In this document: positions 1 through 10,100 of the stretch, one piece after another
Position numbering within the stretch: the stretch's first letter is position 1
Layout: every line of letters begins with the position of its first letter
Source: Noviherbaspirillum pedocola
Lineage (GTDB): Bacteria; Pseudomonadota; Gammaproteobacteria; Burkholderiales; Burkholderiaceae_D
DNA: 33,393 bases
Assembly (NCBI RefSeq): GCF_016632335.1
Contig: NZ_JAEPBG010000032.1
Coordinates: forward strand, 1-33,393
Direction: 5' to 3'
Position numbers and translations under genes: made by a program
Notes under the pieces: model-generated
Databases searched by the model: none
Told to the model about the DNA's origin: nothing
Seen by the model: the letters and a program-made list of their open reading frames with translations, nothing else

Positions 1-117
1 ATGAACCGATTCCGCCGCGTTCTGATTCGTTGGGAAAAGCTGGCGAAAACCTATCTTGCGTTTCTTCATTTGGCGTGCGCTGTTATTACCTGGCGTGCAA
101 TTGGCCTACTGGAATAG
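1..117 (+). CDS. IS5-family transposase, C-terminal fragment (cut by window edge)
   Basis: An open frame runs from base 1 to the TAG at 115-117. It contains the segments NRFRRVLIRWEKL and TYLAFLHLACAVITWRA, which match the conserved end of DDE transposases of the IS5 family (IS427-like), where the glutamate of the catalytic triad lies just upstream. The ATG at base 1 is an internal methionine, not a start; the gene begins left of the window. The role is cut-and-paste transposition of the host element. Confidence 0.8.
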   Translation: MNRFRRVLIRWEKLAKTYLAFLHLACAVITWRAIGLLE

Positions 118-121
118 GCTC
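1..121 (+). mobile_element. IS5-family insertion sequence, right end only
   Basis: The window opens inside an insertion sequence. The last 39 codons of an IS5-type transposase end at 115-117 and the element appears to finish at GGCTC (117-121). Read inward on the other strand this is GAGCCTATTCCAG, the style of terminal repeat seen in the IS427 group of the IS5 family. The next bases, TA (122-123), would be one copy of a short target duplication. The left end lies outside the window, so the duplication cannot be confirmed. Confidence 0.75.
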
Positions 122-558
122 TAAGCCTTGAACAGGGCCAGCGTTACGATGCGCCCGACGCGCTCATGGGTGACACCGAGGCGAGTCGGTTCGGCCAGTC
201 GTCTGCATCGCAGCCAGTCCGGTAGATCGACTGCACGTTCCAGCGTGAGCGGCGCGAATTCATTGAGCTGGATTCGCATGGTGCCCACGGGAGAAGCATT
301 CAGCTTCAATTCAGCCAGAAACACAACGACGCCACGAGCCGAATCCAGCGCTTCCGGCGTTTCAAGCGCGGCAGCAAACCGGGGAACATGGCGCATATAT
401 GCCGCGTGCCGGATCTGAACAGCCTTTTCCAGCTCAGCTGCCGTCTTCACCGGGCGAATGGTAAAGGGCAATGACTCGGTCTTTTCATATCGCTGATCCA
501 GCGGCGCTTTCGGGTCGCAAATGCAGGGGCGCGACAAGAGTGAGGGAGATGTCTTCAT
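121..558 (-). pseudogene. N-acyl amino acid synthase (FeeM)-like acyltransferase, truncated by IS5
   Basis: The product has the N-terminal half of a GNAT-fold acyltransferase of the FeeM / autoinducer-synthase-like type: an IRPVKTAAELEKAVQIRH segment, then VVVFLAELK, SPVGTMRIQ and LAEPTRLGVTHERVGRIV. Family members carry on for roughly another 60-80 residues after LALFKA (usually an aromatic-rich FYLY-type helix). Here the frame stops at TAG (123-121), exactly where the IS5 end begins, so the 3' part has been displaced or lost. I chose ATG at 558 because GGAG lies about 7 nt upstream; a GTG at 570 would add four residues. The relatives use long-chain acyl-ACP to acylate an amino acid or similar amine. 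The fragment lacks the C-terminal half of the fold and is probably inactive. Confidence 0.7.
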
Positions 559-654
559 GGGACGCTCCACGCTGACTGCCGGTTTATAGAATGATTTTTC
601 CCGGCTGCCTCACCGGGTTAGATGTTGATAAGTTGGTAACTGAAGAAAAAAGAA

Positions 655-718
655 GTTCTTTAAAAGAACAGTTTTTGTCGCGACAAGAAAATCCATTCTT
701 CTGAAAGTGATTTTCTTG
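655..718. promoter_or_regulatory. Cluster of three perfect DNA dyads upstream of the acyltransferase
   Basis: Three inverted repeats follow one another in 64 bp. The first is GTTCTTT-A-AAAGAAC at 655-669 (7-bp arms). The second is the uninterrupted palindrome TTGTCGCGACAA at 675-686. The third is CAAGAAAATC (684-693) paired with GATTTTCTTG (709-718), 10-bp arms and a 15-nt spacer, overlapping the second by three bases. They lie 97-160 bp upstream of the acyltransferase start in AT-rich DNA. This is the arrangement expected for operators of dimeric regulators, but which protein binds is unknown. The third could also fold as an RNA hairpin. Confidence 0.5.
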
Positions 719-1085
719 CGGAAATTGATGTCTGGCTAACGAGTCGCCTTAATCGAGCTTGAGGTTGCCATGTTTCAAACTCAAATTTTTCAGCGGTCTC
801 GAGCTTATAAGCGGAAACTCAGGTCGCAGGGTGAACGTGGCCATGCCCTCCTCCTGCTGTTTGCGCTGAAAATGAAAGCGCTTTAAGGCGAATGGCAGCA
901 GCCTGGATGGATAAGCAGCCTGTTGAAACGCGAATCATCGAGAGGCACGCCGAAAAGCTGGACAACTCGAAGCCTGGTGACGAATTTTCAGCCCTCCGGC
1001 ATGTATTGAAAGCCACGCCGGCAAGCCATTCTCATCGTCGCGGCACCCTGCGAAAGCGCCCGCAGCCATCCGCGATGCAGGACCC

Positions 1086-1108
1086 GGCCCGGCATGCTGT
1101 GCCGGGCC
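1086..1108 (-). terminator. GC-rich hairpin downstream of tpsA
   Basis: GGCCCGGCA (1086-1094) and TGCCGGGCC (1100-1108) form a perfect 9-bp stem with a 5-nt loop, starting 29 bp beyond the tpsA stop codon. In the direction of tpsA transcription it is not followed by a run of T, so it may be a weak or Rho-assisted terminator, or an mRNA-stabilising 3' hairpin. Confidence 0.5.
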
Positions 1109-1136
1109 GTTCGGTGCGCTTCGCCCATTGCCGTGC

Positions 1137-4100
1137 TCAAGGCTTGGCAGACGCCTCGGCGGCTTGCGCGCCCTTCTTCGCCGGCTTGGCGGCCGGCTTG
1201 GTCGGAGCCGGTTTTGCAGCCGGCGCCTTCGCGGTTTTTGCCGCTTCGGGCTTGGCCGGCGCGCCCGGCTTCGTCTCGGCCTTGGCGGGCGCCTGCTGTG
1301 CCTGCGGCGGCGCGGCTTCCGCGGCCGCGCTTGTCGGCGACTTGACCGGTGCCATTGCTGCGGCCGCCGCTGCACCTGCCGGCGCCGCGGCCGGCTGTGC
1401 CTTCGGCCGGGCCGCTTCGGACTCGACGCTGCCCTTGCCGCCCATCTTCAGCCCCACGTCGACATCGGTCGCGCGGCTCTGCGTCAGGCCGCCAGCCGCG
1501 GCGATCTGCGTGCCGCCGTCGGCCTTGATGTCGGCGTTGACCATTTGCGTCTTGCCGCCGGAAGCGATGGCGAGCTTGCCATCCGAGGCGAAGGAAGCGC
1601 CGTCGTTCCTGCTGCTGACGCCGCCTTCGATGCCCACGCCTGCGCCGGCGCTGCTGCTCTTTTCCTCGGGCTTGGCGGAGTTGTTCTTCTTCCCGCCTTC
1701 GCCTTCCAGCGATGCCGACATGCCTGCGCTCGTGCTCTTGGCCGCCGTGATGTTGACGTTGCCCTTGGCTGCCACGCCGATGTCGCCCTGCGACTTCACC
1801 TGCGTGCCCTCGAAGCTGGCATTGCCGCCCGAGCTCACTTGCAATCCGCCCTGGCCTGCCTTGATCGAACCGCCGGTACGCTCGGTGCTGTTCTCGAAAC
1901 CCGCTTCCAGGCCGAAGCTGCCCTTCTTCTCGGTTTCGGTCTCGGTTTTCGGCTTCGCGCCGCCTGCCGCCGCCGCGGCGCCGGCTGCCGGGCTGGCCGC
2001 CGGTTTTGCCGTGCCGGCTGCGCCTGCGCCTTCGGCCGGTCCGGTGCTCTTCGTGCTGCTGCCCTCGGCGCCGATCGACGCCGATACGCCCACCGATTGA
2101 GACGTGCTCTCGGCAGCCTTGAAGTTGACGTCTCCGCCCGCCTTCACCGCGGCCTTGCCCGCGGCGGCGATATCGGTGCCCTCGAAGCTGGCATTGCCGC
2201 CGCTCTGGATCTTCAGGTTGCCGCCGCTGTCGATCGAACCCGTTACCGCTTCGCTGCTCTTCTCGCGGCTGTATCCGCCCTCGGCCGAGATGCCCGCGCT
2301 CTTGCTCGAGCTGCTCGTGCCCTTGGCGCTGTTGCTGCTACTGCTCATGCTCATGTCGACCCCGGCGGAGAGATTCGACGATTCGCTGCTGCTGGTGTTC
2401 TGCGCCGCCTTGAAGTCGACGTTGCCCTTCGCGGCGATCGTGGCGTCGCCGCCCGAGGAAACCGAGGTGCCTTCAAACGTCGCGTCCTTGCCGGCCGACA
2501 GCGTGAGCTTGCCGCCGGAGGCGATATTGCCGGTCACGGCTTCGCTGCTGCTGGACTTGTCCTTGGCAAAGCCGCCTTCGGCCGACAGGCCCGCGCCCTT
2601 GCCCGAACCGTCCGCGCCCTTGGACTTCGACAATTCCAGGTCCGCCGACACATTCATGGAATCGCTGCTCGAAGTGCTGGTGTTCTTCGCCGCATCGAAC
2701 TTCAGGTTACCGCCGGCCTTCACGGTGGCGTTGCCGGCCGCATTGATGTCGGTGCCTTCGAAGCGCGCATCGTTCTGCGTCTTGATCGTCAGGTTGCCGC
2801 CGGACTGAATGCCGCCGACCACCGCGGTGGACGAGGAGGACGCCGACTTGTCCGACGCATAACCGCCGCCCAGGCCGCCGGTGACTTCGCCGTCGCTGCC
2901 GAGGTTTGCGGCCACATGCGCATGGGCGTCGATCGTCGACGACTTGCTGCTGCTGGTCTCGGTGTTCTTCGCTGCCTTGAAGTCGATATCCTTCGCCGCC
3001 AGCGACACGCCGCCATCGCCGCTGATCTGCGTGCCTTCCAGGGTGGTCTTCTCGCTGGACGTGCTCGACACCTTGCCACCGGCCTTGATCGTCGACACCA
3101 CGGCCTGGCTGCTGGCGCTGGAAGCGCTGTTCTTCTCGTTGGTGTACTGGCCTTCGATGCCAAGGCTGGCGTTGGCCGAGGCTTCCGCGCCGGCCTTCGG
3201 CGCGCCGCCGAAGCTGTTGCTGCTGGCCTGGCCGGATGCGCCGGCGGAGGCGCCTGCATCCGCGGAGGCATACACGCCGACGCGCGCGCTGTTGGTTTCG
3301 GAAGACGAGCTGCTGAAGCTCGTGTTCGCCGCCGCCCGGCTGTCGATGGTCTTGGCCGACTGCTTGAAGTCGCCGGCCGCCTCGATCGCCGTGCCCACAT
3401 CGGTGATGCCGTTCTGCGCGGTGCGCTCGATGTCGCCCGAGCCGGAACGGATGGTGGAAACCCGCGCCGTCGTCGATCCTTCGGTGCTGGTCTCGGTGGT
3501 GACCTTGGCCTGGTAGCCCGCGCCGAGCTTGGCCGAAGCCGATGCGCCGGCCTCGGCATTGGCCGAGCCGCCGACCGAGGATTGATTCAACGGACTGCCG
3601 CCGGCCGATCCCTGCGCCGACACGCCGGCCGACGCATTGGCTTGCGCATCGGCGTTGCCGCTGATGTACAGGCCGGCGCTGGCGCTGGTGGTCTTGGTGG
3701 TGGTGACGTTCACATCCTGGGCCGCGACGAACTTCATGTCCTTGGCCTGCAGTGATACGCCCTTGTCGCCGCCGAGATCCGAGCTCTGCACGGTCAGCCC
3801 ATCGCCCGCGGCAATCTTCAGTTTGCCGCCCGCGTTGATGCTGCTGCCGTTGTTGCTGATGTTGAGGCTGTCGGTTTCGGTAGTCTTGGTGCGCACCAGG
3901 TCGATGGTCGTATCCGAATTGGCCGAGGCGTTGGCCTGCGCGCCGGCAGAAGCCTGTGCGCTGGCGCTGGCGGTGCCGCCCTGCTTGCCGGATGCCGCCG
4001 CCTGTGCGCCGGCTTGCGCGCCGGCCGAAGCGTTAGCCTGCGCCCCGTTGGCCGAGTCGACATAGATGCCGACCGAGGTCGTGGTGGTCTTGGTCGACGA

Positions 4101-7100
4101 GGTCGACACATCCTGCGAGGCCAGGATGTTCACATCCTTGGCCTTGAGCGTAGTGTCGCCGCCGGAATTGACGGTCGCGCCCTGCAGCGTGATCGACTTC
4201 TTGCTGTCCACGGTCAGGTTGTTGCCGACATCGATCTGCGATCCGACCGCATGCGATTTGTAGTCGGTAGTAGTGGTGGTCGAGGTTTCGGCCAGCGTCA
4301 GGCCGGCGCTGCCGTTGGCGTTGGCCTGGGCACCAGCCGCGGCGTTGGCCTGCGCGCCGGCGGATGCGGCTGCGCCGCCTTTGCCGTTGCTGGCGGCAGA
4401 TCCGGACGAAGCGCCCGCTCCCGCGCCGGCGCCCGCGCCCGCATCGCCGCTGGCGGCAATCTTCAGGAAGGACGTCGTCGAAGTCTTCGTCGTGCTGCGC
4501 TCGACATCCTGGCCCGCGAGCACCTGCACATCGTTGGCGCCGATCCTGGCGTCGCCGTCGACCTTCAGCTTGCTGCCTTGCAGCGTCAGCGTGTTTGCCG
4601 TGTTCAGATCCGCATTGCCGCCGACCTCGATGCCGGAAGCCACGTTGGTGCCCTTGAACTTGTCGGTGGTCGTGGTGCTGGTGCCGTACAGGCCGCCGCC
4701 GACGCCGAGGCCGCTATGGGTGTTGGTCGACGTGGTCTCGACGGTATCCTGGCGCGACACCACGTTCAGGTTGCCGCCGGCATTCACGCCCAGATCGCCG
4801 CCGACCTTGACCTGCGAGCCGGCAATGGTCGTATCGCCGCCGCTCTTGATCTGCAGGTTGCCGCCGGTTTCCAGTCCCGATCCGATGTTCTTGGTAGTGG
4901 AAACGCTGGAGGCGCTGGTCTGCTTGTCCATGCCCCACAGGCCCTGCGAGGACTTGTAGGTCGCGTCCGCGGTCTTGTTCTGGATGGTGTCGAAGGTCAC
5001 CGCGCCGCCGGCCGCAAGCGTAGCGTCGCCGCCGGCCTTGACCTGCGCGCCCTTGACCGTGATGTCCCTGGCCGCATCGAGGTTCAGGCTGCCAGTGCTT
5101 TCGATGCTGCCGGTGGCGCCGATGGTGGTGCGCGCGAAATCCTTGCCGCCCTGCGTGGTGGCCAGGGTCTGGTTGATGATGCTGCCGCCGGTGGAGGTGA
5201 CCGAGACATCGCCGCCCTTGATCTTGCCGCCGGTGTTGGTGATGTCGCCGGAAGCGGTGATGTTGAGCTTGTCGCTGCCCGCGATCACGCCGCCGGTGTT
5301 GGTCACGGTGTTGGCCTTGATGTTGGTCTGGTTCGCCGCAATCACCGGCCCGCCGGTCTCGATCGCGTCCCTGGTGCTTTGCGCCAGGTAGACGACCGGC
5401 ACCAGAACTTTCTGGCCGCCGACTTCCTGCTCGACCATCCACACCATGTCCTGCGTCAGCGATGCTGCCTGTGCCTGCGTCAGCGGCTTGCCGTAGGCAA
5501 GGCCCAGCGTGCCGGCCTGCGATGCGGCATTGTCCATCAGCGACTGCATCTGCGCGGCTTCGCTCTGCTTGCCCTTGAGGATGTTGCTGCCGGTCTGTGC
5601 GACGAGCTGGTCGCGGATCAGCTTGGCTTCGTAGTTGGCGTCGCCCAGGCGCTTTTCCACGGTGTCCGGGTTCAGGCCCAGGCGCACCGAGAGATAGTCC
5701 GAGCCGACGAAGTTGGTGCCGACGGCAAAGAGCGGATTGGTCTCGACGATGAAATGCGAGTTCGGGTTCGTGGCCTGCACGAAGTAGCCGTTCGGATTGC
5801 TCGGCAGGGACAGATTCAGGCCGGTGAAGCTGATGCCATTGGCCGAGGGCACGGTAGTCATCGCCGTGGCGGAAGCGCCGGTGGCCTTGCCGGTACCGGT
5901 CAGTTTCCCGGCGCTGGCGGCTGCAGCCGCAGACGCGGCACTGACCTTGTTGGTGCCTGCAGCATTAGCGGTGGAGACAGAAGGCGCGTTGGTGCTTGCC
6001 GCATAAGGCGAGCCCAGGTTGGCCAGGTGTTGACCGGTGAAGTCGACCAGATTGGTCGCATAGATGCCCGCGCCGAAAGTCTGGATGGTGTGGCGACCGG
6101 TTTCCAGCGCATAGGACGCATTCGCCGCATCGCCCGCAGTGCTGGCATAGCCGGCGAAACAGCCGCCGTCATTGCAGCCGAACTGGCCGCCGGAAGTCGG
6201 GAAGGTATAGGTGTGATTCAGGCTGCCGAAGGTGCTGTCGGTCTTGTAATCGCGCCAGCGCCGGGCATAGTCGATTTGGTCCAGGTGCAGATCGACGTTG
6301 TTGAAGGTGCCGCTGCCGCCGATGCTGACATTGGTAGCCGAGATCAGCGACGCGGTGTTGGTGCCGTAGTTGCCGTAATTGATCGCCAGGTTGTTGCCGG
6401 CGATGATCTGGCCTTTCTGGATCGGCAGCGACGCGTCCAGCTTCTGGGTCACGGTGTAGTTCTGCGCGAAGACCCAGACATGGTCGCAGTAGTCGCCGAA
6501 GATGTTGCAGTTGTAGTCGCCGGTGTCATACGGCACCGTGACGTTGCCGTAATTGACGGAGGCCGTGACCACGTTCGGCACGCCGCCGGTGGGCAGGTTG
6601 GAGAACGCCTGCGTCGTCGTGATGCTGGCGTCATGCGTGGCGATCACGGTGTTGTAGTTTTCGAAGGTGGCCGAGGACATGACGATGTCAGTGCCATCCA
6701 TGGTGCCACTCGAGGTATTGGTGATGTCCTGGCCCAGAGCATTGCCGGTGAGCTTGGCGCCCGCATACAGTGCGCCGGCATTGCTGATGCCGCCGCTGTT
6801 CGCGGTAATCGTCAGGTCGCCGATTGCGGAAAGACCAGCCGTGTTCGTGTTGGCGATGCCTGAGGCCGTCACGCCGAGATTGCCGTTGCCGTGAATCGCG
6901 CCTTCATTGGTAAGCAGGCCGCTGGCCGTGATGCTGCTATCGCTGCCGTCGATGCCAAGCAGGATCACCGAGCTTGAACCATGGTTGTAGACCGTCGATG
7001 CATTCAGCGCGCCAGCTCCCATGGACTGGATGCGGCCGCTGTTGTCGACGCTGCCGCCTACGGTCTGCAGCGTGCCGCCGAACAGGGTTGCGCCGGCATT

Positions 7101-10100
7101 GTTGGTCAGCGCGTTTGCCTTGTGGCCGCTTTCGCCGATCGCCAGCGCGCCGGCAGCCTGGATGCGGCCGTCGTTGGCAAGCGTGAAACCGCTGCCGGGC
7201 GCGGTGATCTTCACATTGTTCGCGCCAAGGATCTTGCTCGCTGCGCCGCTGTTGTTCAATGCAGTCGCAGTTGACAGCGTGATGTCGCCGTCGGCCTGCA
7301 CCGTGCCGCTGTTGGTCAGCGCGCCGCTGGTCGTGGAGAGGTGTGCCGTGCCGGCGGACTGCACCGTGCCGGAGTTGCCAAGGGTAGAGCCTTGCAGCGA
7401 CAGATCGCCGGCCGAACCCAGCGTCACCAGTTTGCCGCTATTGCTCAGCGCGCCGCTGCTTGCGGCATTCAGGCTGGCGGCGGCTTGCATCGTGCCGGCG
7501 TTGCTCAGCGTGGCCGCGTTCAACGTGATGTTCGCGCCGTTCTGGACGCTTGCCACCTGGCCGCTGGCCGCGTTCGTCACTGCCCCGCTGGCCTGGATGG
7601 TCACGCCCTTATCGCCTTGCAGCGCGCCGGCATTGTTGATGGTTGCGGCGGTAACTTGCAGCGTGTCGCCCAGGCTGCCTGCGCCGGCATTGTTGGCCAG
7701 CGTCGTGACGCGGTGCGTGGCGTCGCCGAAGCGCAGGTCACCGCCGGCGTTGATGCTGCCGTCATTGCTGACATTGAATGCGCCGACGGCGCCGGTGATG
7801 GTGAGGTCCTGCAGGCTGACGATCTTCGCCGCCGCGCCCTGGTTGTTCACCGCAGTGGCGCCGGCGAGGGTGACATCGCCATCCGCCAGCACGACGCCGC
7901 TGTTGCTGATCGATCCAGTTGCCGCGGTGATCTGCGCTGCGCCGCCGGATTGCAGCGCGCCGGCATTGGTGACCGATGCGGCCCCAATGGTCAGGCTGGC
8001 GCCGGCATTCTGCGCCAGCACGCCGCCGCTGTTATTGACCGCGCCGCCGGCGCTCATGCTCACCGCATTGCCGCCCTGCACCGTGTGGCTGTTGTCGATG
8101 CCGGCTCCTGCGGTGAGGGCAACGCTGTTGTCGGCCACCACGACGCCGCTATTGGTCCATGCACCCGTGGCTTGCGCCTGCAGGTCGCGTGCGGATTGGA
8201 GTACGCCAGCGTTGCTGATGCTTGCTGCCTGCAGGCTGATATCGGCACCCGCGGCCGTATTCAGGATCACACCGCTGCCAGCGTTGTTCAATGCATAGCC
8301 AGCGTTGACCGCCACGCCCGCATTGCCCTGCATCGTGCCGGCGTTGGCCAGGCTGCCGGTGTTTGCCGTGAGCGTATTGCCGAGCATGACCCCGCTGACA
8401 CGGTTGTCGATGCTGCTTGCGGCATGCGCGCCATCACCAACCGTCAATGCCTGGCCGGCTTGCAGCAGGCCTTCATTGCTTAGCGTTTCGCCGTTGCCGC
8501 CGATCGCGAGATTGCCAGCCGCGAGGATGCGGCTGCCAGCGCCGCTATTGGCAAGACCGCTGTTGGTCGTCAGCGCGACATTGGCTGCCTGCAGCAGTCC
8601 ACTGTTGGCGATCGCGCCCGAAGCGCTCAATGCGGCATCGCCGCTGGCGGCGAGCGTGCCGCTATTGCTGACGCTATCCGCGGCCAGCGTCATGGCGCCG
8701 CCAGCGGCCTGCACCGTGCCGCTGTTGCCGATTGCGCCCGCAGTCGTCGCGTTCAACGTGCCGCCCGATTGCAGCGTCCCGGCATTCACGAGGCTGCCGG
8801 CATTGAGGTTCACGACCGCGCCGTTGTTCTGCGCCAGCAGGGTGGCGCCGGACCCGTTCGACACCGTGCCGCTCGCTGCGACATTCAGCGCGCTGTTGGC
8901 CTGGATGACGCCGCTGTTTTCCAGCGTGGTGCCGTTGAAAGCGATGTGCTCGGCCAGCACCTGACCGGAAGCGGCATTGTTCAACGCGACCGGCATGCCG
9001 GCGGCTCCAATAGTCATCGCGTTCGCGGCCTGCATCACGCCGGCATTGCTGGCTGCAAGCACCGTATTGGCGTCGGCGGCCGACAACTGCAGGCTCTGCG
9101 CGGCAAGGAGCTTGCCGCTGTTGTCGAAGCTGGTCTTCGCCGTCAGCGCCATGTTGCCAGCGCTTTCCGCGTCCACCGCGGCGCCCGCATGCAGCGCACC
9201 ACCCTGTGCGGCAAGGTTCATGTCGCTGGCAGCAACCAGGCGCGCACGGTCGAGCGAGAGATTGCCGTCGGCGACGATGCTCATCGACTTCTCCGGCGCG
9301 GTTGCGTTGCTGCCGGAGACGAAGCTGCTGTCCGCATTGCCTGCGCCGCCAACCGTCAACGATCCGGCATGCACCGCAAGCGTGTTGCCCGCGCTCCAGC
9401 TCGTGCCATCGACGGTCGCCGCATCGCTGATGTTGGCGCTCAGGTTGCCGGCGGCGCTGCGGCCGGCTGAGGACGAGGAAACGTCATTCAGGCTGCGGGC
9501 CTGCAGTGCGAGGTTGCCGTTTGCCTTGACCAAGCCTTCATTGAGCGTCACGCCGCCATCGGATGCGAGCGCCAGGTCGTTGCCGGAAGTCAGCGAGGCA
9601 TTCGAGCCCGACACCTCGATCGACGCCACGCCGGCGTCGCCGTGCTGCGCCAGCTGCAGGTCATGCGCGGCCGAGACCTTGCCCTGCAATTGCACCCGGC
9701 CGGCTGCATCCAGGCGGAAATCGTCCACGCTTGCGGCGGCGTCGCCGAGCATGCGTACGCCGACGCCGGCCTCGGTGGCGATGATGCGGATGCGCCCGGC
9801 GTACATGCCGCCCAAGGCAGTTGAGTCGATCGCATAAGCAGGAGCTGCGCCATCCGGCGTGGTGCTGCCGGTGACGTTGCGGCTGTCATAACTCCACGCA
9901 TTGTTGCCGGTAACGATGCCAAGGCTGCCGCCGGCGGCGGTATTGATCGGCGCCTCGATGCGCAGCGAGCGCGTGACCAGGTCGAGGATCTGCTGCGCGC
10001 TCGCGTTCAGGCCGCCGCCATTGATCAGGATGTCGCCGCGCCTGACGTCGAAGCCGGCGACGCTGCCGTCATAGCCGAAGCGCGGCGCGCCCGTGGTCAG

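Larger units (their letters stand above)
571..1136. other. Gene-free stretch between acyltransferase and exoprotein genes
   Basis: I see no credible coding frame here. The part at about 600-780 is clearly more AT-rich than the neighbourhood and holds the dyads listed separately. A 10-bp palindrome AAAGCGCTTT sits at 875-884. The right end holds a GC-rich hairpin behind tpsA. The acyltransferase promoter should lie in the AT-rich part, but I could not fix a -35/-10 pair. Confidence 0.6.

Noticed and set aside
600-617. Small hairpin CCCGG-n8-CCGGG near the acyltransferase start as a terminator.
   Set aside because: Stem of only 5 bp and in neither direction followed by T; it sits in a leader, not behind a gene.
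819-1016. 65-codon minus-strand frame as a possible immunity or small gene behind tpsA.
   Set aside because: No Shine-Dalgarno, no family resemblance, ordinary composition; too weak to call.
1128-3755. Long open frame on the plus strand opposite tpsA (also 4014-6863).
   Set aside because: It is antisense to a repeat-rich, GC-rich gene; the predicted proteins are Arg/Ala/Leu-biased without any recognisable domain and arise from codon bias of the real gene.
3160-4460. GC-rich periodic DNA in tpsA considered as a CRISPR or non-coding tandem array.
   Set aside because: The repeats are imperfect, in frame and fit protein-level haemagglutinin repeats with low-complexity inserts.
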